A stretch of DNA of 64,000 nucleotides. It comes from Alviniconcha marisindica. Taxonomy: Eukaryota; Mollusca; Gastropoda; Provannidae. The number at the start of each line of letters is the position of its first letter. The stretch's first letter is position 1. The notes beneath the pieces are model-generated. The model was not told the DNA's origin and made no database searches. It saw only the letters and a list, made by a program, of their open reading frames with translations. Where the stretch lies: contig JABMCL010000958.1 of NCBI GenBank assembly GCA_018857735.1, positions 95,001 through 159,000 on the forward strand, in the 5' to 3' direction. Of the stretch, positions 14,784-27,282 are shown piece after piece. A program made the position numbers and the translations under genes.

Positions 14784-15109
14784 GTAAGTAGTTCAGTTTT
14801 TTCCTTTCTCTTGGTATCATACCTCTAGCTTCCCAGCTGTCCTTCTATATCCCTCACTGTCTCTAGCAACAGATTGCATCTGGTTGTGTCTCTGCTCTAT
14901 CCTTTTCTCTCAGTGTCTTTGTCTTTTTGCTTGTACATGCATTCATTTCCTTCCTTCTGTCTCTCTGTCTGTCTTGTCTGTCCCTTTTCCTCTCTCCCTC
15001 TCAGTGCGGGCCAGTGCAATCTGTGTACTTCTGACCAGTAGTAGAAAATAAATGCTGCTGCCACTGATGGTGATGATGGATGGCAACACACATGAGTACA
15101 TGAATACAT

Positions 15110-15207
15110 GCACACACACATGCCTGCATACACTTGCGCATGCACACATGCAGACAAGCACATACACACACATTCATGCACACATGCATGCATTTGCATG
15201 AATGCAT

Positions 15208-15241
<34 letters not shown>

Positions 15242-15286
15242 CCACGTACATGCACACAAGCACATGCAATACACACACACACACAC

Positions 15287-15324
<38 letters not shown>

Positions 15325-15383
15325 CATGCACATGCACCACTATATAATACTCCCCCCCACACACACACACACACACATCACAC

Positions 15384-15439
<56 letters not shown>

Positions 15440-15456
15440 CACACACACATGCACAT

Positions 15457-15491
<35 letters not shown>

Positions 15492-15637
15492 ACACTACCC
15501 CCCCCCCACCACCCCACACACACCCCACACCACACACACCACACACACACCACACACACACACATGCGTGCACACGCACATACACAATCACACATGCACA
15601 CACATGTACTCCCCCCTCCACACACAACAACACACAC

Positions 15638-15705
<68 letters not shown>
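15110..15705. repeat. Compound (CA)n block with GCAT interruptions and a C run
   Basis: CA arrays with TGCATGCA interspersions, CCCCCCCCACC near 15498 and CCCC-containing units. It is the upstream part of the segment duplicated at 11950-12860. Confidence 0.95.
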
Positions 15706-15707
<2 letters not shown>

Positions 15708-16093
15708 CATGCACATAGACACACTCATATGCTGTATATTATCTCATATATATTCTGAAGGAATAGACACGGAGTGGGCATCCTGGAGTTAATGAAATTA
15801 AGGAGAGAATTACGCTGCTGCATTTGAACCCCCAGTCTCTGCACCCCAGTCCTCTGTTTACTTTTATCCAGATCCAAACACTTTAAAGGCTAAAAAGAAT
15901 GCTATTTATTTTGACAAAACACAAACTAAATAGTGTTCTTTTTTTAAAAGTGTTTGGATCTTGTTTCAGAATGCTAGCAGTCAGTCATTGTTTCAGATAA
16001 TAAAAACAACAACAACTTTTATCTAGTCATCCTCACCGCTTCCATGTCTGTAATATTCCATGTGTGCCATGAACCAATCTTGGGTTGTTGCAG

Positions 16094-16232
16094 TGTTTGG
16101 TGGGGACAACTGTGAGACTGACTTGATCGACAACTGCAACAACAACACATGTTATGATAGGAACTTCTGTCGGGACCTTATCAGTGCTGCAGACTGCGTG
16201 TGTCCCAGCGACAGCAAGTACACTGGAGCGAG
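16094..16232 (+). CDS. Exon 8: end of EGF 2 and most of EGF 3, GC donor
   Basis: Acceptor gggttgttgcag, donor GCAAGT (AG|GCAAGT), phase 1 in and 2 out, 139 nt. It reads FGGDNCETDLIDNCNNN then TCYDRNFCRDLISAADCVC and PSDSKYTGA, joined to exon 17088 through R-CDVDLDLC. The GC donor is otherwise a perfect consensus and is the only reading that keeps the EGF frame. Confidence 0.92.
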
Positions 16233-16536
16233 GCAAGTACTGCCTGTTGTTCAGTGTTGGTTTTGCATGATTCCATCATTCCTGTGGCCCTGGCCCTGTC
16301 CCTGCTTGATGTATTTGTCGCATCTCTCTTTACGTGAGCTGATGAAGCATGGGCTCATCTATTTTGTTTGTATTGATTCTGTGCAACTCAGCTGAGTAAA
16401 CAGACTGTGGGTATCTAATGGCTCAAGAAAACACCTTATGCTACATGCAACAGTCCTCTTGTTGGCATGAATTGTTGTTGAAGTTATGCATGTGTATCCT
16501 GTTTGTCATTATTTACATTGCAACCACTAATGAGGA

Positions 16537-17020
16537 GTGGGGATAGGTCAGAGGTAGAGCACATGACTCATGATCAAAACGTCGCAGGCTTGAGTCCCGG
16601 CTGGAGTGACAGGAGTATTTTCTTCTCCAGCATCAACTCTCTGCGCTGACTTTTATTTCATTATCCATTCCAGCCCTGTGTTACCACAGTAGTATATAAG
16701 ATATCCTGGTCATTCTGCCAAAGGTGCAGATGGCAGGCTACAGCTAAACACACATGCACCCTATGTTTGTGGATTGGAATGAAGTGACACTGTAAACTGG
16801 TGCATGGTTGTGTGGTGTACAGAGAATGTGCACTGAGACGGCAGCAGGTTCACATGGCGCTGGCCATGTAACAGACACATGGTGCTGTAAGTACACCGCT
16901 TTGGTGCATATTCAAAAACAAAACGTGCTATAAAAGGCATCAGTCACTCAATCAGAATCGCATGCTTCCAGAGCACAGTGAATGTGCTTGAAAGCAGAGA
17001 ATAGTGCTATTTAAATCCAT
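16537..17020 (+). mobile_element. Second copy of the tRNA-derived SINE, older
   Basis: The head 'ggggataggtcagaggtagagc', B-box-like 'ggcttgagtccc' and the body motifs 'ttctgccaaaggtgcag' and 'gctaaacacacatgcacc' match the copy at 12091 with many substitutions and a short internal insertion near 16880. The tail ends near 'ttaaatccatcaac'. Confidence 0.88.
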
Positions 17021-17087
17021 CAACACCATCAGCAACATGTGCTAATGAAGGGACTGTGTCTAAAGAAGATAACCTTTTTTTCCCTAG

Positions 17088-17224
17088 GTGTGACGTTGAC
17101 CTGGATCTGTGTGGTACAGCTCCCTGTCAGAATGGAGGAGAGTGTGTGGACAGTGGTAATGGTGTACGTTACACATGTATCTGCAAGCCTGGATACACTG
17201 GTGACAACTGTGAAACAGACATCA
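17088..17224 (+). CDS. Exon 9: EGF 4
   Basis: Acceptor ttttttttccctag, donor gtgagt, phase 2 in and 1 out, 137 nt. It reads [20 protein letters not shown] then [20 protein letters not shown] and CETDI. It is a canonical EGF with CxxGYTGxxC. 'ETDIN-EC' at the junction with the next exon resembles calcium-binding EGF linkers. Confidence 0.95.
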
Positions 17225-17352
17225 GTGAGTGCTGTCTTTCTCTGTCTATTTCTTCTTCTTCTTCTTCTTCATCATCATCATCCTGAGGTGACCCTGTGTG
17301 GTTGACAGGATGTTAATCTCTAGTCACTAACTACTCTTCTTCTTGTTCTCTT

Positions 17353-17775
<423 letters not shown>

Positions 17776-17970
17776 AAATGAACAAATGGTTTATTAGCTT
17801 ATGCCATCTGCCCATGTTTAATTGGGAGCAGTTATGGTTAAAAAAAAATTGAAACAAGAATAAATAAGCATTCTTTTGAACTTTTATGTGTTTGAATTGT
17901 GGTTTTAAGGTAAGACAGGGATATACACAAAATCAATTTCTATGCATATGAACAATAAGCAAAACAACTC

Positions 17971-18121
<151 letters not shown>

Positions 18122-18179
18122 CACACAAGCACATAATAATGTGCACATAAACAAGTATGAAGAAATCCAGGATGTTAAG

Positions 18180-18480
18180 TGATCAGGGGATGGCAGAGGA
18201 TCTCAACCTGAATGCCATAGTATTAGAGATTGAAAGTGGTAAGGTCTGTCTTGTATCCACTTGTAAAATTGCCATTTTAAATACAGATTGATGGAGATAA
18301 AAACTTTTGCAAGCAAATGGTTTTTCTGCACGTTTTATATCTGGGGCATTCAAAGAGAAAATTAATTTCTGTTTGATCAGTGTCTTTACAAAATGGACAT
18401 GCACAATTCCCTTGTGATCTGTCTGTATCGCAGACAGTGGGTGTTAAAAGGAGAGATGCTCCTAATCTAAAGCTGATCAA
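18180..18480 (-). mobile_element. LINE ORF2 C-terminal fragment
   Basis: The reverse strand encodes CACPFCKDTDQTEINFLFEC followed by PRYKTCRK. The CPFC..E..FLFECPxY zinc-finger-like motif is typical of the C-terminal region of CR1/L2-like non-LTR retrotransposons. No upstream reverse transcriptase was found. Confidence 0.6.
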
Positions 18481-19296
18481 GAGCCTTCTTAGAACAGCTT
18501 TCTTTATGATACATGATTACTTGGCTAGAGAATGACTTTGGAGTAAAAATGTTGAGGAGTAAAAACACAAGGTGATCCCTTGAATTTGAAACCGTATCAC
18601 TATGCCATTCTTGAAAAATGAAACAAAACAAAAAACACCAGTCAACCTCTGTCTAAATTCACATATAAAGTTATTCACATTACATGCACCTTGGTTTTCC
18701 CAAACAAATCCTAACCTGTATCAGTACAGTGTAAAGCACATCTGTGACACCCAGTTGTTCTTATTTTTAGAATGCAAAGCATAAAATATTTTGTATGCCT
18801 TTAATGGAAGTTGATTCTCCAGCATTTTCATAAGGTTCAACCAATATCTAATGCATTTTACATAAGTTATTACATAAAGAGGGTATCTCTAGGTGTTCTT
18901 GGGCTTAGCACCATACATTAGCATGGGCTGAATTTAACAGTCAAAAAGTCTAAAGAACAATGTAGGTGTCGACTGCTCTGCTAGAGTCCACAACAACTTC
19001 AGAATACCTGTCATCCCCTTTTAGCTCTGCTGGCAATATCTTCAAGGCAGTAGGAAACTGAGAGAGAGAGAGGGAGAGACCTAAAAATCTGTTTTTGAAT
19101 GCTGATTGACTTGTAAAACTGTTGCTTCCTACCAAGTGAAACTGGGTCATCGTGGATATATAGAAGACCAGAAGTTGCAAATGCTTTTATTTGTTTCTTT
19201 TCTTTTCTTAACTGAAGAATCTAAAACATCACTACTTATAGCTGTTTGAGTGGGTCATGTGATATGCCAGAGAATATTGTTTATATATTCCATCAG

Positions 19297-19518
19297 ATGA
19301 GTGTGAAGTCAACCCTGACGGCTGTCTGTATGGAGGAACCTGCAATGATCTTGTCAACAAGTACTTGTGTAACTGCAGTAGCATGTACAGCGGAGACCAC
19401 TGCCAGATCATACCTGACTTCTGTGCCCTGTCTCCTGATTTCTGTGCCAATGGTGTTTGCTACAATGACTACAACATCTCCTCTGCAGTCTGTGTGTGCC
19501 ACTTCCCCTACCGTGTGG
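19297..19518 (+). CDS. Exon 10: EGF 5 and start of EGF 6
   Basis: Acceptor atattccatcag, donor gtgagt, phase 1-1, 222 nt. It reads NECEVNPDGCLYGGTCNDLV, then NKYLCNCSSMYSGDHC, then PDFCALSPDFCANGVC and SSAVCVCHFPYRVG. The DINEC start and C-x-C..YSGDHC close EGF 5; EGF 6 is finished by GASGQC from the next exon. Confidence 0.93.
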
Positions 19519-19761
19519 GTGAGTTGGACAAATAATAAACTGTCCTTCTGCAGCACAGGTTGTTGCACAGGTTTCTCCAAGCACATTAATTGCAGACACC
19601 AGCAAAACCCATACAGTATCGCACACCAGAAACTGAACCTACCCATAAGTCTTTGTGTAGGAAAAAAGTGCAAAAGTTCAGGATGTACGTAAGAGGAAGT
19701 TGATATTTATCATACTTAGAAGAAAAATAGCATTATTAATATTATGTCTCAAAACTCTGAG

Positions 19762-20265
19762 GGACAGATGCGATTAGCCAGTCAGTAGGCACAGTAAATA
19801 AGTAACTTGGTGTTAGCCAGTCAGTAGGCACAGTAAATAAGTAACTTGGTGTTAGCCAGTCAGTAGGCACAGTAAATATGTAACTTGGTGTTTTACACCC
19901 AGTCAACCATTATGGTTATATCAGGGCAAGCTGTAGGCACAGATGAGAGCCACTATTCTAGCTGTTGACAAACATTTTCCCCTGAGAGTTCAGAATCATT
20001 TTTACTTGGTGAACTCTTGCTGAACTCAGACTGACAGATGCGATTAGCCAATCAACAGGTGCAGATGAGACCCACTATTCTAGCTGTTGACTGACAGTTT
20101 CCTCTGACAGTTCAGTCTTTTTTCCCCAGTGAACTCTTGCTGAACTTTGAGTGACAGTTGCAGTTAACCAATCAGCAAGCACAGATGAGACCCACTATTC
20201 TAGCTGTCGATGAACATTTTCTCTGACAGTTCAGAATCACTTTCTTTCGGTGAATTCTCACTCCC
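19762..20265. repeat. Two small intronic tandem arrays
   Basis: A 39-bp unit ('ttagccagtcagtaggcacagtaaat') occurs three times at about 19775-19890. A unit of about 120 bp ('gagacccactattctagctgttga' and 'cagttcag') occurs about three times at 19925-20265. Confidence 0.88.
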
Positions 20266-20304
20266 TGGAAGGGCCAGGTTGGTTGCACCAGTGAGAGAGA
20301 AAAG

Positions 20305-20529
20305 CTTAATAATAAAAATAATGTACATTTATCATGCGCTCATCAACACCCTGAGCACTCACATGATACATATTAACCTAAATATGATCTTCTATACACA
20401 TGCAGAGCATAGTCCTACCAAAACAATTTACATAAAGTATTATAAATAAATAAATATAAATAATAATAAAAAATGCACTACAAATGCACGCACGCGCACA
20501 CGCATGCACACACGCGCGCATGCACGCAT

Positions 20530-20615
<86 letters not shown>

Positions 20616-20850
20616 TAGCAGAAACTGGGTACTGATATTAGTTAGGATAGAAATACTGTGAGAAGAGGAAGGTTTTCAGTTTGGCTTTAAAAGATGACAG
20701 GGTTGAGCTGTGTCTAAGGTCTTATGGGAGTGAATTCCAAATGTGGGGTCCAAAGCAAGAGAAGGTGCGAAAGCCATGAGTCTTGCGTTTGTGTTGTTGG
20801 AATGTTTAGCATGTGGGTGTCAGAAGAAGAGTGTTATAAAACTTGCAATA
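20305..20850 (-). mobile_element. LINE 3' end (same family as 38060-39830), with CA array
   Basis: 'ataataataaaaataatgtacattt', 'cactcacatgatacatattaacc', a CA array, then 'tgtagcagaaactgggtactgat' and 'agaggaaggttttcagtttgg' match the 38070-38540 region closely and in the same orientation. Only the 3' UTR and last codons are present. Confidence 0.85.
20485..20613. repeat. (CA)n microsatellite within the LINE 3' end
   Basis: CGCA/TGCA interspersed start, then about 80 bp of pure CA. The paralogous LINE at 38193-38305 has a CA array at the same position, so the repeat is seeded by the element. Confidence 0.9.
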
Positions 20851-21125
20851 AATCTTTCAAACGAGTGGATGTCACTACACTGAGCATTCTCTTTCCTGGT
20901 GACACATTACTATCCACTTGAACAACATTTTTGAGACATCATACCAAATTGAATTGATTAATGTTGTGTTGACACTGAGCTTTGGGGTGGGGGTAGGGGG
21001 AGGAAAAAAGAACAACTTAGGAATCAGTCTGAATTTGAACATTAGAAATTATGATTATGTTGTAAATATCCTGCTGATTGGTCAAATCTTATTAGTTTCT
21101 GGGATGGTAAGAAACTATTACTAAA

Positions 21126-21129
<4 letters not shown>

Positions 21130-21204
<75 letters not shown>
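21130..21204. repeat. (GA)n microsatellite
   Basis: About 75 bp of pure GA in intron 10. Confidence 0.95.
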
Positions 21205-21206
<2 letters not shown>

Positions 21207-21978
21207 AGCTAAAATCAGTGGCATTGCTCACAACATTGTGCAATTTGGATAAGCAGGCTTATGTTCTGCTCTGATTTTTATGAGTATTTGTGGCATTAAA
21301 TATTTGCATGGTCTTTTTTGTTTTAAAGGAAACATTTTTGGAGTGCAACAAAAACACTCTGACAAACTTTTTGGATTCAGCAGAACCACTTTAAGCTGCT
21401 TTTGATGTACTGTCATTCCAGTTTGCAACACAGACTTAATTTCTGACCATTATTCTCCCACATGAAACTCATGATGGTCAACATGTGATGATCAGTTTTA
21501 TCCCACCTGTCCTGCCATGCATCTCTGGCTCTATGGCAGGAACTTTACCAGTTGTCATGGCTACTGTCTGAGATCTTTAGGCTTCATGTTCTATTGAGCG
21601 TTACTAGTTCACACCATTTTGAATGACTGAGAGACAGAAAGTCAAAAATGATCAATATGACATTTCCCTTTTTCCCTCAGTTTGGTTTAATCTAATCAGG
21701 TTCATTCTTTGTACAGTTGTGGTATACATGAACAAAGTCATGCCCATGATGATTTTCGTTTCCATGGCTTCCGTTATATTTGACGTAATTATTTCCAGAC
21801 CCAGCGAAAAACCCTAAAGTTAGTGTTTACCTGAACAGTTCAATGAGATCTTTCAAATTTTGCTTCATGGCCACATGCTTCAGGTTCACCAGTTTGTATC
21901 TGTACTGGTGACGTTGGCTCATTTCAAGGTCATGACACTGGATTTTGTGCTAAAAGCATGATGTTGACGTTCTCAGTC

Positions 21979-22211
21979 TTAACCCTTTCATTGCCATGCT
22001 TGCCGCACCGTCACTCTGAAACGATCAACAGAAGTGCCAAATTTGAATCATTAAGTCCTTTTCTTTTTTGAGCATGTGAAAAGATTTCTATTAAAATGCA
22101 AAGTATTGAAAGTCAGTTTGTGATAGGACCGTCATATAGACTGATTGCAGGAGTGTCTGTGTGCACTTTTAAGCCCGGAAATTTTACACGCTGGGGCAGT
22201 GAAGGGGTTAA
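21979..22211. mobile_element. piggyBac-type MITE, copy 1
   Basis: Ends are TTAACCCTTTCATTGCC and GGCAGTGAAGGGGTTAA, with TTAA at both outer edges. The interior of about 200 bp has 'agcatgtgaaaagatttctat' and 'gaaattttacacgctgggg'. A related copy lies at 58656-58889. TTAA target duplication and CCC-initial ends are piggyBac features. Confidence 0.88.
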
Positions 22212-22510
22212 AGACTGGTTGAGCCAGATAATAAATATTTGAGACTTTTGCATGGTAACCTAGAGCTTATTTGTTAGGGTCTACCCATTCACATGAGTCA
22301 TAACAGGTTTATAGTTTTGACCCAATTTCAGGGCCATGATTTATCAACAGGAAGTTCACATTTTTCATCTAGAATGAGAGTCAGCTGAACTTTTGCTCTT
22401 TTTGTGTAGAAATACTTCTGAAAACTATTGAAAACCTTGTTGATACATTTGATGTTGTGTTCTTTTAAATTTTGGGACATAATTTTCATCAATTTTTGTA
22501 ACCTCTCCAG

Positions 22511-22744
22511 GTGCAAGCGGTCAGTGTGAGGAGATAGACATTTGTCAAGAAGACGATCCATGTCAAAACAACAGCACTTGCAGTCGGGTGTCACCTGGAG
22601 AGACCAGCTGTCAATGTCTGGCTGGCTTTACCGGCTCTCTCTGTCAACACAATATCAATGACTGTGCTTCTGACCCTTGTGGCCATGGGCAGTGCAAAGA
22701 CCTTGTCAGTGGCTACTCTTGTGACTGTGAACCTGGGTATGATG
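22511..22744 (+). CDS. Exon 11: end of EGF 6, EGF 7, most of EGF 8
   Basis: Acceptor acctctccag, donor gtaagt, phase 1-1, 234 nt. It reads GASGQCEEIDICQEDDPCQN, NSTCSRVSPGETSCQCLAG, FTGSLCQHNINDCASDPCGH and GQCKDLVSGYSCDCEPGYDG. Two EGFs with standard Cys spacing; the 'NINDC' linker suggests calcium binding. Confidence 0.95.
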
Positions 22745-22761
22745 GTAAGTGGGCATGTGCG

Positions 22762-22764
<3 letters not shown>

Positions 22765-22858
<94 letters not shown>

Positions 22859-23396
22859 GTAGAAATCTGTGGCTGCTATCTGTGAGGGTGTTGTGTGGTA
22901 AAAAGCTGTAGCTGTGTTATGTGCGAGCGTGTGTGTGTTTGTGTGCACGCGCATGCACATGTGTGTGTGTGTGTGTTTTGTAGAAATCTGTGACTGTGGT
23001 CTGTGAGGGTCTTGTGTGGTAGAAAGCTCTGGCTGTGTGGGCGCATGTGGTGGTGTGTGTGGTGTTGTTGTGTGTTGTGGTGTGTGTGTGGTGTGGTGTG
23101 TGTGTTGTTTTGTGTGGGGTGTGTGCATGTGTGAGGGTGTGTGTTGTGTGTGTGTGTGGTGTGGTGTGTTTGTGTGTGTTGTAAAATCTGTGGCTGTGAG
23201 TGGTACTGTGTGGTAGAAAATTGGCTGTGTTTGCATGTGTGCCTGTGTGTTGTGGTGTGTGTTGTGTGGTGTGTGTGTGTTTTGGTGTGTGTGGGTGTGT
23301 ATGTTGGTTTGTGGTTGTGTGTGTGTTTGGTGTGGTCTGTGGTGCTAAAGAAATCTCTGTGGGTCTGTGTCTGCTGCTCTGGTGTGTTGTGTGTGT

Positions 23397-23444
<48 letters not shown>

Positions 23445-23660
23445 TGCTCCCGATAGTGCACAACTGTGAGGATGCTGTGTGATAATATTCTTGGCTGTGG
23501 TCTGTGAGTTGCTGTGTGGTTGAAATCTCTGGCTGTAGTCTGTGAGGTGCTGTGTGGTAGAAATCTTTGGCTGTAGAGATGGTGTGTGTTAGAAATCACT
23601 TGCTGTGGTCTGTGAGATTCTGTGTGGTAGTACTTGCTGGCTGTGAAGGTGATGTGTGTG
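22765..23660. repeat. (TG)n followed by degenerate 'gtagaaatctgtggctgtggtctgtgag' array
   Basis: A TG run (22765-22854) starts 20 bp after the exon 11 donor. Degenerate copies of a unit around 'tggtagaaatctgtggctgtg' follow to about 23660, with more TG at 23399-23443. Long reverse-strand frames are repeat translations. Confidence 0.85.
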
Positions 23661-23858
23661 ACTGCTGGTTCTGGAGTGTTTAGACATTGTTGTCTTTGAG
23701 TTAGGACTTGAGAGGGAAGGATGGTCACTAATAAATGTTCAGAAAAGTGCATTTTTTGATCCAGACCAAAAGCATTCACTACTGCAGCATGTCTTTGTGA
23801 AACACGATGTTTGCATTCCCTTGTTTAGGTATAATATACATTCTCCGAATTTATGCAG

Positions 23859-23995
23859 GCACAAACTGTGACAACAACATCAATGACTGCCCTGGAAACT
23901 GCAATGCTACCAACACAGAAACAGACGGCTGTGAAGACCTGGTAGATGACTATAGGTGTCGCTGTAAAGTGGGATTTACTGGGAAGGACTGTGAG
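23859..23995 (+). CDS. Exon 12: end of EGF 8 and EGF 9
   Basis: Acceptor aatttatgcag, donor gtaagc, phase 1 in and 0 out, 137 nt. It reads TNCDNNINDCPGNCNATNTE, TDGCEDLVDDYRCRCKVGF and TGKDCE. It is an EGF with a longer loop between Cys 2 and 3. Confidence 0.93.
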
Positions 23996-24024
23996 GTAAG
24001 CATACTGCCTTTTGGGTGGTGGTG

Positions 24025-24400
24025 AATTGTGTAATAATAATAATAGCAGTCATTCCTATAGCGTCATATCTCACCAGTGAGGGGGAGCACACTGCACTTT
24101 ACAAAACCAACAAAAATGTATACATAAAACCTCAAAATAATATATACACATAATATTGTATTTCTCCACACACCACACACAACACAATGATTGGGAGGGG
24201 GGGGGGGGGGGTGCAAAAGAAAAATTACAGAATATGAAATCATTTGTTGTGCTATTGTTTGCAGACATGAGTTTTGAAGGCAGTCTGAAGGAGGAATGAA
24301 TGTGACAGATGTCATAAGGGAGAGAAATCCATTGCTGTGGAGCACAGCAGCAGAAAGAGCATTGGCCAAAGGTGTTAGTTTAGCATGGGGGATACAAAGT
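24025..24400 (-). mobile_element. LINE 3' end fragment (family C)
   Basis: 'aataataataatagcagtcatt', 'agtgagggggagcacactgc' and 'ggagagaaatccattgctgtgg' are the reverse complement of matching stretches in the plus-strand copy at 32337-32760. A G run of about 14 bases sits at 24196-24211. Confidence 0.8.
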
Positions 24401-24710
24401 GTCTGTGTGTCTGCAGATCAGCAAAGCTGCCTGGAAGGGATGTACACAGTGGGAAGGTCAGAAGGATAGGCTGGAGGTGAATCAGAGAATTTGTGACACC
24501 ATAGTTGACAGTTTGTAGTCTATTCTGGATTGGACCAGTAACCAGTGACATGCATTGTCACTGATGTAACTGTGTAATTATCAGTTATAGTTACATACGG
24601 ATGAGCATAATCTAGCTTTTGCTGATCTTTGAAGACAAGATCTCTGTTACCTGAAAGGCTTTTATGCTAATCTGCATGCTTACACATTAACCTTTCAAGA
24701 CAGTTTGTGT

Positions 24711-24780
24711 TAATTCTGCTTGCTCAATAAAAAAAAAACAAATACCTGGAATATCTACACACACACACACACATACACAT

Positions 24781-24856
<76 letters not shown>

Positions 24857-24911
24857 AAATTGTGTGTGTAGATATTCCAGGTATTTGTTTTTTATTGAGC
24901 AAGCAGAATTA
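24711..24911. repeat. Long inverted repeat around a (CA)n array
   Basis: The left arm 24711-24765 (ttaattctgcttgctcaata..aaatacctggaatatctac) is matched by its reverse complement at 24861-24911 (gtagatattccaggtattt..tattgagcaagcagaattaa). The arms are about 50 bp and nearly perfect apart from A-run length. The spacer is CA repeat. Confidence 0.93.
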
Positions 24912-25153
24912 AACAATGCAATTGAGTGTCTGTTCCTGTATATGGTAAGAGTACTTTGTCTTGGGTTGGGAGATTTCCTCTTGCAGATGGATGCTGCCTG
25001 GCTATCATTTCAAGGTATAAAATTTACCACAAGAATGGCAAGCCATTGCAACCCAATTTTACAGTACTTGAAACTGTGACAAGCATACATGTTCAGCCAC
25101 AGCTTTGCTTTCTAAGCATTCCTTCACATGACTTCATGTTTTGCTTTTTGCAG

Positions 25154-25353
25154 ATCAACATTGATGAGTGCCAGTCATTGCCATGCCGACACGGTGGTGT
25201 TTGCAGTGAGAGCACCACCCCTGGCGAATACACATGCAGCTGTGTGGATGGATGGACGGGTCAGAACTGTGAAAGTCTTCCACAGTTCTGCAATGACAGC
25301 ACCTGTGACAATAGCGGGGTGTGCTTCAGCCTGCAGAACAGCTCCTTCTGCCA
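25154..25353 (+). CDS. Exon 13: EGF 10 and most of EGF 11
   Basis: Acceptor ttgctttttgcag, donor gtcagt (CA|GTCAGT), phase 0 in and 2 out, 200 nt. It reads INIDECQSLPCRHGGVCSES, TTPGEYTCSCVDGWTGQN and CESLPQFCNDSTCDNSGVC, ending SLQNSSFCQ. EGF 10 begins with the calcium-binding DxDEC motif. The donor was chosen because it gives FCQ-CVSG and keeps the C-x-C of EGF 11. Confidence 0.92.
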
Positions 25354-26018
25354 GTCAGTAAACAGAGACCACGGCCTATATGTATGAGGAGCATACAGCC
25401 CCCTTAATCCTGTTTTATCTTCTGAATGGTGGCAGCCATGAAACAATCAGCATGCATAGAGCGCAGATAGGACTACTCTGCTGGCCTGTTGAGGCATTTA
25501 AAGTTACAGCCTCATTTGTCTACCTGGATCAAGAAACAAACATTCAAGTTTCAAGATTACTTTATTATCACATCAGAGAACTTAAAACATGGCTGAACAT
25601 TAACCACATCACAGTACACAGTAACACATATTTTATACTTTAAAACTCCAAGAACAGTTATTGAAAATACAAAAGTTACATAATTAACACACTAGTAATT
25701 TATGTTATGTATAATGTGACATATAGCTAATAAGAGGCTATCCGTGTTTAACTTTATTGTTCTTCATACATACAGGCCCAAACTTTCCAGAAAAGACAAG
25801 AATTAGTCAGGTGCCATTTAAGTGAGGCCTTTTGAAACTGTGAGGTGATAACTTCTGTTGAGCTTTGCATGTTCATGTCTGTTTTGATGTCCTTGGTGGT
25901 CTTTGATATTAATCAAGGTTGCTTGAGCCTGAAGAGGGTTTAAAAAAAAGAAGTCTGTTTCAAATATGAGTTAACTGAGAAGTTACTCTTTTTGTGTTTG
26001 TTGTTTATTTGTGGCTAG

Positions 26019-26146
26019 ATGTGTGAGTGGAACATCTGGAGAGACCTGTGAGGCCACCAGTGACATTTGTGACATTGTGGAGCCCTGCACTGCTGACAGC
26101 ACCTGTCTGAGTGTAGATGGGACAGCCACCTGCCAGTGCCCAGATA
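26019..26146 (+). CDS. Exon 14: end of EGF 11 and most of EGF 12
   Basis: Acceptor atttgtggctag, donor gtaagt, phase 2 in and 1 out, 128 nt. It reads CVSGTSGETCEATSDICD, IVEPCTADSTCLSVDG and TATCQCPD. EGF 12 is closed by NYTGGSC from the next exon. Confidence 0.92.
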
Positions 26147-26899
26147 GTAAGTTAGATCCAGGTGTATATAATTCAGTGTATTGTGTGTAGTTTGTTGGAT
26201 GTCCTACAAGAGTAGGCCCATATTTAGGCAAAGGCTGGTAGCTCCTAAACCTGATGTAAGATTAGCTAAAGAGTCCATAAGTCTGGCTTTCATTTCACAA
26301 GCACGAGTCATAAATATGTTCCAGAATAGATATTTGCTTGTGATTATTTTTAGATCAGGACAGTCCAGTTTCACCAACAATGCAGTGCAAGTGATGTTGA
26401 AAACCTGAAACTGATTGGACACCCATGATGATGGAATTGTCAATTACCAGTAGGAGTCGCAGTTTAGTTTGATCTACACTTGAGTTTTGTACAGTGTTTG
26501 ATCCTGACAGCTTCTGTGGAAAAGCCTATGAAAAGCTAGAACTTCACTGGGTGTAATTAGTTCTGCTTTCTTCAGATAATGATATATTTGTCACAGACTG
26601 TTTTTGGTGGGACAGAGATTTCTTTCCTGTCACCTGGCTTGACAGAATGTTGTCATAAAACGTAGCAAGTGCTTCCCTTTATTTCTTGTGCTCTCTTCGC
26701 ATCATATCAAGGGCTATGTGAGATGTGAGAAATGTGAGAAGCATCGCCGGATTGTAGAAGAGGTATCAATGACCTGATCATGCCTTCCCATTGAAGATTT
26801 TCCTGCCTCTCTCTTCATCATCTGCATTATGATGCATGAATTTAAATTGCTTGAAAAGTTTGTGGTCTTCAGTGCCAGTATGGAGGATGGCGAAAGTCT

Positions 26900-27070
26900 C
26901 AAGTGATCCTCCTACATATGGGCCCAGATTTGTGTCTTCATCTTTGTGTCTGTACACACAATAGGAGGGGGCTTGCCTGACATTTGAGGATGTTTTATCT
27001 TCATACATGTGGGCCCAGATTTGTGTCTTCATCTGTTCTGTGTGTACTTAAACAAAATAGGAGGGGCATG
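26900..27070. repeat. Direct duplication of about 92 bp
   Basis: 'gggcccagatttgtgtcttcatct..tgtgt..acaaaataggaggggc.tgcctg' occurs at 26929 and again at 27012. 'gggcccatatgtatgaagg' at 31198 and 'gtatgaggagcatacagccccc' at 25382 are related dispersed fragments. Confidence 0.75.
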
Positions 27071-27282
27071 CCTGGTTTTATCCAATGCACTGATACAGGT
27101 GTTTAAGCATCTGACCAACAGAGAACTGCAGATAAAATGGAGGGGGCTGGGCACAGTAAACAAGGACTGCAAAACCGATGCCAAATTTATAATTGATTGT
27201 CAGTGTAGACTCACAGGTTAGAGAGCATGTGACTTGAACATAGTTTTATGCTGGATTCATAGTTTGAAAAAATAACACTCAT

